The notes below the pieces were generated by a model, which made no database searches, had not been told where the DNA came from, and was given only the letters and a program-made list of their open reading frames with translations. A stretch of 64,000 bases of DNA from Nannochloris sp. 'desiccata' (taxonomy: Eukaryota > Chlorophyta > Trebouxiophyceae > Chlorellales > Chlorellaceae), in contig JAGTXX020000006.1 of NCBI GenBank assembly GCA_019044685.2, positions 1,383,501 to 1,447,500 of the forward strand, written 5' to 3'. A program made the position numbers and the translations under genes. This document shows, piece after piece, positions 1 to 9,330 of the stretch (its first letter is position 1; each line of letters opens with the position of its first letter).

Positions 1-1269
1 GCTCTTGAAGTCAACTACGCTAGTAAAACCGCAATATTCAAGGGCACTGTCTTGAAGGAAGGAGATTGGATCTGCCTTAACGGCACTACCGGTGAGGTGT
101 TGGTTGGAAAGCAACCTACAAAAGCTCCCGAGCTGGCGGGCAATATGGCTGTCTTTATGGGCTGGGTCGATGAGCACCGCCGATTGGCCGTCATGACTAA
201 TTGCGACACCCCTGATGATGCTCTTATGGCCCGTAAGAACGGCGCTGAAGGCATCGGTCTCGTTCGTACCGAACACATGTTCTTCTCCAGCCCTGAACGT
301 ATCGCTGCTGTGAGAAATATGATTGCTTGTGAGGAGCTGGACATGTCCGCAGTAGAAGCCTTGGCGACGTTGCAGAAATTCCAACGTTCTGACTTCCTTG
401 GCATCTTTGAGGCGATGGACGGCTTGCCTGTCACCATTCGTCTGTTAGATCCTCCTCTTCATGAATTTATCCCTCATGAAGGCCAAGCTCTCGATCAATT
501 GTGCGACCAATTGGCAAAGCAATATCGTGGTACACACATGAATGCCCACAAGATTTTGAAATCCAAGCTTGAGAACCTAAATGAAGCCAATCCAATGATG
601 GGTCTTCGCGGTTGTCGCTTGGGTATTGTCCATCCTGACATTACCAAGATGCAGGCCTTGGCTATCTTGGAGGCGGCGGTCGATGCGACTCAAAAAGGCA
701 TTAAAGTAACTCCTCACATAATGATACCTTTAGTGGGTTTCGAAGAAGAGCTTGCCAATCAGGCTGCGGTTGTACATGAAGCAGCTCAAGAAGTTTTCAA
801 AGCAACTGGCATTACTGTGTCTTATAAGGTCGGTACGATGATTGAGGTGCCTCGCGGAGCTCTTCGTTCCGGTGATCTTGCCAACGTCGCTGAATTTTTT
901 TCTATTGGATCTAATGATTTGACACAGCTCTGCTTAGGGTTCAGCAGAGATGACGCAGAGGCCAAGTTTATGTCTACATATATAAAGACCGGAATTCTCT
1001 CTGTTGATCCCTTTGAAACGCTCGACGCAGTAGGTGTTGGGGAGTTGATCAAGTTAACTGTTGAAAGAGGACGTGGTACTCGGCCAGGAATGTCTATCGG
1101 TATATGTGGAGAGCACGGTGGAGACCCAAAGTCTATTGCTTTTTGTGATAGTGTTGGTCTCGACTACGTCAGTTGCTCACCTTTACGTGTGCCCATTGCC
1201 AGGCTTGCTGCTGCTCAGGCTGCTATCCAGGCTAAATCAAAGGGCAGAAATGACCATTGCCAGGATTAA
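1..1269 (+). CDS. PPDK: Pyruvate, phosphate dikinase (PPDK), C-terminal part
   Basis: This is the C-terminal 422 residues of PPDK, which interconverts pyruvate + ATP + Pi and PEP + AMP + PPi. The frame is already open at base 1, so the ATP-grasp domain lies outside the window, as does the phosphohistidine site usually found upstream of this part. What remains is the PEP/pyruvate-binding TIM barrel: MGLRGCRLGI at nt 598-627, IEVPRGAL at nt 841-864, FSIGSNDLTQ at nt 898-927 and GICGEHGGDP at nt 1099-1128, whose Cys (nt 1105-1107) matches the catalytic proton donor of the family. The last ~14 residues (AKSKGRNDHCQD region) run past the usual PPDK end and look unconserved. No intron is seen in this part. 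It converges with RNase H2A, with 253 bp between the two stops. Whether the protein is plastidic or cytosolic cannot be told without the N-terminus. Confidence 0.95.
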   Translation, partial: ALEVNYASKTAIFKGTVLKEGDWICLNGTTGEVLVGKQPTKAPELAGNMAVFMGWVDEHRRLAVMTNCDTPDDALMARKNGAEGIGLVRTEHMFFSSPERIAAVRNMIACEELDMSAVEALATLQKFQRSDFLGIFEAMDGLPVTIRLLDPPLHEFIPHEGQALDQLCDQLAKQYRGTHMNAHKILKSKLENLNEANPMMGLRGCRLGIVHPDITKMQALAILEAAVDATQKGIKVTPHIMIPLVGFEEELANQAAVVHEAAQEVFKATGITVSYKVGTMIEVPRGALRSGDLANVAEFFSIGSNDLTQLCLGFSRDDAEAKFMSTYIKTGILSVDPFETLDAVGVGELIKLTVERGRGTRPGMSIGICGEHGGDPKSIAFCDSVGLDYVSCSPLRVPIARLAAAQAAIQAKSKGRNDHCQD

Positions 1270-1522
1270 TAAGAATCTCTTTTGAATTACCCTAAATTTT
1301 GCACTTAATAATAAGAAACAACTGTCCCTTTTTGCTGCATTGACCCATTCTCTCTTTCTGGGGTACTCTTCGTTTTTTCACAACAGCGCTAATAATGAAA
1401 CTATAGTATAGTTGTACTAACAAGAAACAAACTACTAATTCTTTTGTCGTTGATTTCCTACTCTTGTGTTTTTTCTTTACTTTGTTGATTGATGTAATTA
1501 CTATTTTCTATGTGAATACTTT

Positions 1523-2501
1523 TCACCACCCAGCAATTACTTTCTGAAGTTTTCTGGCACGGAAATAAGAATGCCGAGGTTTCATTTTTTTACCACCGCT
1601 GCCGCCGCCACTCATCATTGCAGCCAAAGAAGGCTGTCCTCCAGGGCTATCATCATCAGCTTCCCAATCTACTTTGATACAATTCTTCTCCATTAATGTG
1701 ACGCAAGTGCTCCATGAGAACCTCACATCGTTAGAATACCCAAAAGTGTTGTTAATATTCGCTTCCAGCCATGCTTTTGTTGCCGGATCCCCCGGGTATC
1801 CGCTGCCAACGTCAGTGAGGCCTTCATTGTTAGCTATAGCTCTGTCTCTTTTAACTTTAGCGACAATACTTGCAGCACTGACAATAGGGTATAATGCATC
1901 AGCTTTAGGGCATACGGTGAACTGAATACCGGGGAATTCTCTAGAAAGTTTTTGTTGATAGATACCGGCATCACCGACGGTATCTACATATACTTCTTGT
2001 AAATTAACGCCAGCATCTAATACAGAGCGAATCAGCTTGTAGGTGGACTCGTTGGCCATGGCATTCAAGCTCACTTTTTGGCATCCGAGCATACCGCCAG
2101 AGATAAACGAAGCAGAGATCTCGTCGGCGTTGAAACCAATCATGTCATCTTTTTCAATTTGATCATAAAGCTTGTCTCGTCGCTCAGATGTCAGTGTCTT
2201 GGAATCGGCAAACGCTCTGCGACGATTATTAGCGGATTCGTTAGATAGCTCAGTAACATAGGGTGTCATTTATTTAAATTAAAACTTACTTCTTTTTCAA
2301 ATTCTCTTTTTCTGAAATTGGGGCAAAGGCGACTCCGTAGACCATAGGCCCGATCACAGGCCCTCTACCAGCCTCATCTTCATTATTAAGAAAGTAAAAA
2401 GTGTCATTAAATACCATACTTGTCTTCAATAGATGACATTTTTTATTTAACTTACCAACTCCTAAAAGGCAAGGCTGTTTATACCAGTCGCGGGGCTCCA
2501 T
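1523..2501 (-). CDS. RNASEH2A: Ribonuclease H2 catalytic subunit A
   Basis: RNase HII-type nuclease that cuts RNA in RNA/DNA hybrids and removes single ribonucleotides from nuclear DNA. I join three exons: 2501-2456, 2377-2290 and 2216-1523, giving 275 aa. Both introns are GT-AG (78 and 73 nt). The exon 1/2 join rebuilds the family motif GVDEAGRGPV (residues 14-23), with the catalytic Asp-Glu at 16-17; no single open frame contains it. The exon 2/3 join gives KKKAFADSKTLTSE, matching the family ADSKTL block. YVDTVGDAG and SIVAKVKRDRA supply the other two acidic residues. The C-terminus is basic and Gly/Ser-rich, ending near RARKLQKVIAGW. An in-frame ATG at 2269 falls inside intron 2 and is not the start. 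Length is normal for the family. Confidence 0.93.
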
Positions 2502-2954
2502 CGTTATTTGATTTGAGATTATGCTGTACTGCTTACTAGAATAGCGCTAGTAAACCTGGGACTTAATCGTTTATCTTTGTTGTAAAGTTCAGCCTCCTGT
2601 TTGAATTTTTTCTATTAGAAAATCTCAATAGAAAATTTCTATTGCTTGCTTGAGAGACAAAAATAAATTAGTGGGAGGGACAGTGAAACGGCCTTGTTTA
2701 GCCCCTCAGCGCAATTGAAGGTGAACAACCTGCTCAAAGGGACATTTTCTCGAGCTCTATCTGAAGCTGATTCAGTCAGATCCGACCTGAGGACCGGAGA
2801 GTGATCACACACTGTTTCAACCCAATAATAACGTTGTATGCACAGCGATGGTATATTACTTGAGCGTAGACGCGGCAAGGAATGAAATCTTTTGCTCTTA
2901 GAGACGCGGCATTTCTTTGTGTGCCTTGATCAGATCTCAGATGAGAAATCAAGA

Positions 2955-2994
2955 CTGGGAGAAGCCTGGGAGAAAGGCTGGGAGAAGGCTGGGA
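2955..2994. repeat. Four-copy imperfect tandem repeat, 11-12 bp unit
   Basis: CTGGGA occurs at 2955, 2966, 2978 and 2989, at spacings of 11, 12 and 11 bp, with purine-rich AGAAG-type filler. This is a short imperfect minisatellite in intergenic DNA, with no sign of function. Confidence 0.7.
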
Positions 2995-3894
2995 ATTGCA
3001 ATTAAACGCCGTTTTGGGCAATTCCTGCAAAGAAAAAATGAAGAACAAAACCAGGGAGGGCTACAGCTGCCCGCTTAAAAAGTGCTGTATTGATCACATT
3101 ATTGATGATTGCTCGGGCGATTCCTGATCACCTGCTGCGTTTGCACCCCTGATTGGCAGCGCCCACGATATCAAATCCTCGCATTCAGCTCTTTGAATAC
3201 CCAGCTGTGCTCGTTTTCCTTCTGGCTGAGTCGCTGCTGCCTTGAGGAAACCTCGCCCTGATCTTGCCTCCATCCTCCAGCCACTAGTGGCTGCCAACCT
3301 GTCTAATAGCACCAGTTGGTGGAGAAACATCGGGCAGTCATCCCCACACTTTCATCTACTGTTGCGCCGCCCGTCTGTAGCGAGTTGCCTGCGGTTACAC
3401 TGGCTTTTTACCCCAGTTTTATGAGATGCAAATTTTCTCCGCCCTCCACCGCCAAGCTCTTAAATTACAACATTCCTCCGCCGGGGGATAAAACCCCTGC
3501 CTCGCGGACTACGCCATTATACATTTACATTCAAGCAATTTAACCTGTAAACAAAAAATACAGGCAGAGAAAGTAGTAAGAAATAGAGTAAAGGAAAAAA
3601 ACTAAAAAACTAAAACTATCATTTTATTTATTTATTTACTCTCTTGTAGGATTTGTATGTTGTAACTTTGCAAATAAGCACATGTGCATAAGGGGTTATG
3701 GCTGCTTTTTCTTCGCCTTTCTGCTCCTGCACCGATTTCCACCTTTCCCAAAACCCAGATGAGTTGATCAGAATCGCCCGTCAGGATCAATTTTTTCAAT
3801 AATAAATTCTGGGTGCACCGGCAGATCTACACGTAGGAAAAGCCATCATACTGGATTGCATATGAATGTATAGACACGGCACCCCTTTATATGC

Positions 3895-4145
3895 CTTTGC
3901 GAGCCTGTCCGCCCAACTCCCGCCTGCAGGCCCACCTCCGAAGCGGAGCCCGCTGCGGCCCGCTGAAGCCCGCTGATGGGCGCAGCGCGCACAGGAGGTC
4001 CTAAAAATCTTGAGAGGATTCTGCAGCGGACTTGAGGGCATGTCCGCGCCCCGAGCGGGCTCCCAGCGGGCTCATAGAGAGCAAGGGGCGGGCCCAAAGG
4101 TTCAATTCTCCGCTGCAATATGCGAGCCCAAAGGTTTAATTATGT
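3895..4145. repeat. GC-rich island with nested inverted and direct repeats
   Basis: The island is far richer in GC than the AT-rich DNA around it. Perfect inverted pairs are GAGCCCGCTG (3946-3955) with CAGCGGGCTC (4064-4073), TGCAGCGGA (4022-4030) with TCCGCTGCA (4109-4117), and GCGGAC (4026-4031) with GTCCGC (4042-4047). A 16-bp direct repeat, GCCCAAAGGTTYAATT, occurs at 4092-4107 and 4126-4141 with one mismatch. The 9-bp outer stem encloses a GCGCCCC/GGGGCG inner pairing. It could be a structured RNA, a mobile-element remnant or a regulatory element. It does not fit a tRNA, because the T-arm spacing is wrong. Confidence 0.65.
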
Positions 4146-4444
4146 ATTTACTATCTGTAGGATTTGCTGATGGTCTTGTTACATGGGAATTGAACATTAT
4201 TGACTGTGGTATGCGCGCCTGGCGCCAAGCAAGCTGCCGGCGCTCTTAGCAAAAAACTACCTGGACACCTTAAAGGTGACCTTTGAAATCATGCTCTGCT
4301 TTGCTGTCCCATCTCCTCAAAGACCCATTTCAAAACAGGCAAATTACAAGGACAGTGAGCTTTAAAGATAACCATCTGAATGATTGAATTAACTGCAGCC
4401 TGCAAATATCCATAAAACCCCTCTGAGCAGGAGAAGATTTCGCC

Positions 4445-7400
4445 ATGCCAGGCACAGTAACGGCCCTCGACGTCAATGAAGAGGTGAGCAAATTGAATTT
4501 TGCATCAATCGCATCTATAAAACTATCTACACGAATGAGTATATGCATGCATTGCATCGGTGAGTAATTTCTTGTTTTAATTTATGATGCAGGTGCTGGC
4601 ATGTTTTTGGGATTTGGCGGCTATCGAGGGTGAAAAACGAGCAGAAGCCGCATCAAAACTATTAGACCATTTATTTAAATCTCAGGAGCAGTACATAAAT
4701 GTTGCAAATCCTGCAAAAGCTAGCACCGGTGAAAATGCTTCGGCGGCGCTGGATTCCGCTGTTGGTGGCTGTTCTCCTTTAGTTGCCTACTCAATCCGTA
4801 GGCTGCACAAGGGCCTGACATCAGGAAGGAAAGGTGCTCGTCAAGGATTTGCTTTGGCATTAACCGCTGTATTAGGCAAGCTGAACTGCTTTAAACCTGA
4901 AAATATTCTTTCCTTGGTTGAGAGTTTGAATGATCTCTCTGTTGGCGGTGGTCGAGATGAGTTCTTTGGACAGATATTCGGCCTTGGAGCTATCGTAAGA
5001 GCTCAGAAATTGGATGCGCCAACAGCAGCAGCTGTTACAGAGCAAGCTGTAGCTCTGGCACACAAGAAATCTTTCCTTAAAGAAGCCGCTGCCACTCTGA
5101 TTACGGAGCTTGCAGAAAAAAACCCTGAGTGCATGGCTCGAGTTTTAAGTAGTAGCAGCAGTGGTTCTTCTGGTCAATTGCGCGCGTGGCTGACTGCTCC
5201 TTGTGAACAAGCATGCCCTGAAGCGTTGGCGTTAGCTCTTAGGTTGTGGCAATATATGCCGAAAGAGTTAATAAAAGCTTGCCATGTCTTACCCTCTAAC
5301 TGCACCTCTGTGCCTTCTTCGAGTCTCTTTATACAAGATGGACAGAATAACAGCAACTCGACAACGAAGAATGAGAAAAACAACAACAATAATAATGATC
5401 AAGCTGTAGCAGCAGCTTTCTTTAGTGAAGCCCACTTGAAAAAAATTCAACCGGTCTTGCGTGCAACCACCCAAGGCCACCCCCGTCTTCATATTGTCTG
5501 GCCAACCCTCGTATGTCTCCTTTTAGAAACTACTAGCAGTAATAGTGATGATGTATCTAAAATCGTTAATTTCTGGAATATACTAGTTGAAACAGATATT
5601 TTCCAGTCTGCTTCACATGAGCGGAAATATCTTGGTTTTATTTTATTTGGGAAAATCTTACCAAATATTCAAATTGAGTTGATTTGCAAGCTACTGACAC
5701 CTAATTTGATGCATTCTTTAGCAACGAATGTATCCAAAAAGGACAGCGTGCTGCGTCCTGTGGCACAGCAATGCATGCAGCAACTTGGTGCTGCTGTCGG
5801 GAAAGCAAATGCAAGTGTACGAGCTGAGATTCTACTTGCTGTAGAGCGCCACGGCAATGGATACCTTGTGAAAACGTTGAATTCACAGAAAATCGACGAT
5901 ATGCAATCTTCAGATGCTGATGTTGCTGCTCGAGTGAAGCAATTGAAACAAGAATTTGATACTTTAGTGAAAGATGGAGAAAGCAGTGTAGGGCGCCAAA
6001 AGTCTGTTTTAGGACAGCTTGCTGGAATTGCAAAGCGTCAGCAAGGAGGTGCAAGTGTTGTTACGGATATTCTCAAATTTTTGGTAGATAGAGGTCTCTT
6101 CAAAGTAAGAAAGATTAAAAGCTTCTGGTGTCCATTTTTCAATGCGCAATTTTTTTTATCCAACCGATTCTTTCTTTTTTTCAAATTTCCCCTTCGCAGT
6201 ATGGTAATGAGAGCAGTGATGATTTCGATCTTGCCTCTCATTCTTCTAGCCTACTGATTTCTACTGCTGATGCCGTCAGCAGGGCTCAATCTATGGCTCA
6301 ACAACAGCAACAACGCCAGAAAAAGAACGCCAAAGATAAACAAAATTCCGCTGCCGCTGCTGCTGCTCAAGATCCCTTGGAGATTATTGCTGCCTATGTT
6401 GAGAAACGCCACAATAATCAATCTGGTAAATCAGAGCTTTCTATCGCTGCAACTGACGAATCTACCGAAGCTTATAAGACTTTAAGCAACTTACGGCATT
6501 CTTTAGTGACATTGGCATCAACTAAAGATTTATATTCAGAAGCTCATAAACAGGCTGATTCTCTCAAACATCTTACTATTTTATTAGAATTACACGCTGT
6601 CGGACATCCTGCTACAGCAGATCCAACTCTGGCGAGTGATTTAGAACGCGTTGTTGGTGATGTCTTCCCTAAAAATGGCGGCGCTCCTGGACCTGCTCCT
6701 TCAGCTGAGGAAGGTGACGAAGAAGATGAAGAGTCTGTGCATTGGGCTGATGCTCTTGTAGATATAATACTAACTATTTTCTCACGTAATGAAGCGCCAT
6801 TGCCATCTGCACCACTCCGCGACGCTGCAGAGCGTCTTTTCAAAACTGTTGCTTCTCACATCACAGCAACTGGGATCGATGATTTACTTCAAATTGTTGC
6901 CAAGCCTTTAGATGAAAAGGAAGATGATGATGAAGATGGTGGTGGGAGTGATAATAGCGATGAAGAGATGGATGATGCTTCTGGTAGTGATGAAGAAGAA
7001 AACAGCGACGATGACAGCGAGAGTGAGGAAAAATTATTTGCAGCTGGAGAGGATGACGAAGATGTAGATGCCGATGCAGATGCAGACGAAATGACTGATG
7101 AACAGATGTTCCGTATGGATGCCCAGCTCGGTGCCTACTTCGCTACAATGCAAAAAGGAAGAGATACTAAGAAGCTGCGTCAAGAATTAGTCAGTTTCAA
7201 ACTTCGCGCCTTAGCTTGCCTCGAAATGATAATGAAAAAACTTTCAGAGAGTTCTTTAATCATTTCTATGGCATCTCCATTGCTTGTAGCCCTTGTATCA
7301 GCTCGTAGACCTTCTGGGGATGTAGGTCTGTCTGAGCGCTTAGCTGGTATTCTCCGCAATCAATTGCCTCGGTGCAAACCTGAAGCTGCTGCCGACATGG

Positions 7401-8179
7401 AAATAGAAGAAGAAGAAGAGCTGAAATCTCAATTAAAAAGAGCATTATATCTTGCATCACGTAACGAGGATAAAGCAATTCAAGAAGCAGCAAGTTCTGT
7501 GTTTTTATTTTTAGAAAAGGCAGCGTTTGTCGGTCCTAAAAACATAGCAACAGAGTTTATTTCTGCAGCATATGCTGATTTTTTTGAGAAGAAAAAGACT
7601 AGGTTAGGCCGTCCATTCTTCCAAAATTTACTCAGAAGGTTACCTGAGGCCTCGTTTGCTTCGATTAATGCTATTTTGGACGCGTGTGGCTCTGCTCGAA
7701 ATGAGTTTATTCGTCAAGAGGCATATTCAATGTTGGAGCTGGCAACAAAGTCTGTTGATCGAGATATTTCTGAGATTCTTAAGGAAAGGTCAGATACGTT
7801 ATTAGATGTGATTTTGAACATCGTTAATGGAGAGTTTACGAAGAAACAGAGGCGAGTAGAAGCTTTAAAAGCGATCTGTGCGGTGGGACAAGCGTTGAGT
7901 GCTAAAGGTGATGGACTTGCCGCTGTGCTGGGCTCTAAAGGAACGAAGAAGTTGTCTGAAGCTCTGGCAATGGCTTTGGAAAGTAATGAAAAAGATGTAC
8001 ATTTGACAAGGCTTGTTTCGTTCTTAGCAGAAGATGATGATGATGCACCGAAAACAGAGATAAAACCTTCTGCTCAGAATATTAGAAAGGCAGCGGCGGG
8101 AGCAGGTGCTGGTCCCGGGAAGAAGAGATCTGCTAGTACTGCTACTGCTCCCCCTGCTAGAGCAGCTAAGAGGAAGTAA
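4445..8179 (+). CDS. MYBBP1A: MYBBP1A / Pol5-like nucleolar protein (DNA polymerase phi family)
   Basis: Member of the Pol5/MYBBP1A family, helical-repeat nucleolar proteins involved in rRNA synthesis and ribosome biogenesis. They are named DNA polymerase phi but are not accepted as true polymerases. Exons: 4445-4483 (13 codons), 4593-6104 and 6200-8179, all joined in phase 0 at GT-AG introns of 109 and 95 nt; 1176 aa. Evidence is the N-terminal block with RKGARQGFALALTAVLGKL and GGGRDEFFGQIFGLGAIVRA, typical of the family, then a long acidic stretch (about nt 6705-7090, many Asp/Glu/Ser). This is followed by DEQMFRMDAQLGAYFATMQK, the family's post-acidic signature. The tail is Lys/Arg/Ala-rich, ending AAKRK, consistent with nucleolar localisation. 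Length fits the family (about 1000-1300 aa). Confidence 0.88.
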
Positions 8180-8238
8180 AATTAATCTTGATGAACGTGC
8201 ATTACATTTGAAAGGCGCAAACAAAATGGAAGTAAATT

Positions 8239-8264
8239 AATAAAAAAAAAAAAAAAAAAAAAAA
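8239..8264 (+). terminator. AATAAA followed by a genomic 23-A tract
   Basis: About 60 bp after the MYBBP1A stop the + strand reads AATAAA running straight into 23 consecutive A (8242-8264). It may be the poly(A) region of MYBBP1A. A genome-encoded A-run this long is unusual in the window and would cause internal oligo-dT priming. Confidence 0.45.
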
Positions 8265-8377
8265 CTTCGCCAGAAAGAGGCGGTAATGAGAAAAGGGAGA
8301 GGGCGGCACGAGGCGGCAGAAGGAACCAGCATCACGATAATCACGAGCAATGGGTATGGAGCATAATCTTAGACTGA

Positions 8378-9019
8378 TTACTTGCCAGAGGCTTTTACCG
8401 TGAACTTACCAGTGTACGGGATGGTTCTTGTACCTGCAGAATCGTAAAGGGCATTGTGGTGAGTATATATTGCAAGATTGCAGGGTGAAAACGCCGCTCC
8501 AAGGAGCAAGAGAGAGAGTCTTCATTCAGCCTTAATCTAGCTTGAGAGCTGCTGGGGCAGTAAAGCACCTGTTGGCACGCAGCAAGTCGTCAGTGAAAAC
8601 CTACCTTGTCCGCTGCAGCTCACAAAAGCGAGAGCGCCATATTGATAGTTTTTGCCATTAACGATCTGGTCGCATGCGAGTTGCACCTTATGAAATTTGG
8701 TCTTCCTGTTCTTGCACTGATAACCAGGATCAGCATCCTTGATGTGGGCCTTGGCATGCTTTTGCAGTGCCTGCAAAAATTTTCATTGATGATATGAGTT
8801 TTTGACTAGTTTTGTGTAAATAGACCATTAATTACTTGCCTTATTCTTCTTGATTTCATCCTTGGTTAAGAAAGACCAACCGCCAGGCACGGCGTTGTTG
8901 GAAGCTTGTTTGCAGACGCCATAAGTGTATACGAAATCTGAGTTGTCATCATTACTCTGTGCAAGGCAAGACACTGCCAGGCAAGCCACTAAGAGGCATA
9001 CAACTACAGAGAAACGCAT
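8378..9019 (-). CDS. Secreted cystatin-like protein
   Basis: Small secreted protein resembling cystatins, inhibitors of papain-type cysteine proteases. Exons: 9019-8840, 8770-8605 and 8433-8378; 133 aa. Intron 1 is GC-AG (donor GCAAGT at 8839-8834): only this donor keeps phase 0, because the nearby GTAATT breaks the frame. Residues 1-20 form a signal peptide (hydrophobic VVVCLLVACLAVSCLA, then AQ). PGGWS at 45-49 fits the conserved cystatin N-terminal glycine, and QIVNG at 95-99 followed by NY at 101-102 matches the QxVxG inhibitory loop and its usual sequel. Four Cys (36, 79, 93, 112) remain after the signal peptide and could form two disulphides. The second-loop PW motif is not evident. The family call rests on these motifs only. 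It is divergent from p115, 311 bp apart. Confidence 0.6.
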
Positions 9020-9330
9020 TTTTCTTGAAATAAGTTTAATTGCAATAAAAACTATGGAGGTAGTACAGGTGCCCGACCACTAAACCTTGTTGGATGCTTG
9101 ACATTCATCCTTTCTTCCTCCGAGGCTCACTGCCAAAAAAAAATGGTGGACAGGTTGGTTAAAATGAATTCTCACACCTATATTTACGGTGTAACTTCCA
9201 AATAAATTACATAAAAAACTATTCATTGAGAAGAATGCTATTTTGCTATATTGTTGGTCGAGGATCAAACTAAATAATTCTGATTCGAACCTCATTGTTG
9301 AGAACTAATAAAATAAAGTATTCTGCCGTT
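9020..9330. promoter_or_regulatory. Shared divergent promoter region, cystatin-like / p115
   Basis: Only 311 bp separate the two divergent start codons, so both promoters and 5' UTRs must lie here. The DNA is AT-rich. No specific factor site could be assigned. Confidence 0.5.

Larger units (their letters stand above)
2502..4444. other. Long intergenic region (about 1.9 kb), no gene recognised
   Basis: This is the longest gene-free stretch of the window, between the divergent starts of RNase H2A and MYBBP1A. Open frames of 60-90 codons occur on both strands, but none has recognisable motifs or convincing splice partners. It holds a short CTGGGA-type tandem repeat (2955-2994), a TATA-like gene-poor part around 3400-3700, and a markedly GC-rich island (about 3895-4145) full of inverted repeats. 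No tRNA, snRNA, 5S or SRP RNA signature was found by eye. A GGCGCCAA word (4221-4228), close to an E2F-type site, lies about 220 bp before the MYBBP1A start. Confidence 0.6.

Noticed and set aside
4022..4117. Possible tRNA-like structure (matching ends TGCAGCGGA/TCCGCTGCA and a GGTTCAATTC word)
   Set aside because: Only two bases lie between the putative T-loop and the acceptor strand, so no T-stem can form, and the A box is missing.
3796..4249. Overlapping 79-90 codon frames in the GC-rich island
   Set aside because: GC-rich sequence lowers stop-codon frequency; the peptides are low complexity and unlike any family I know.
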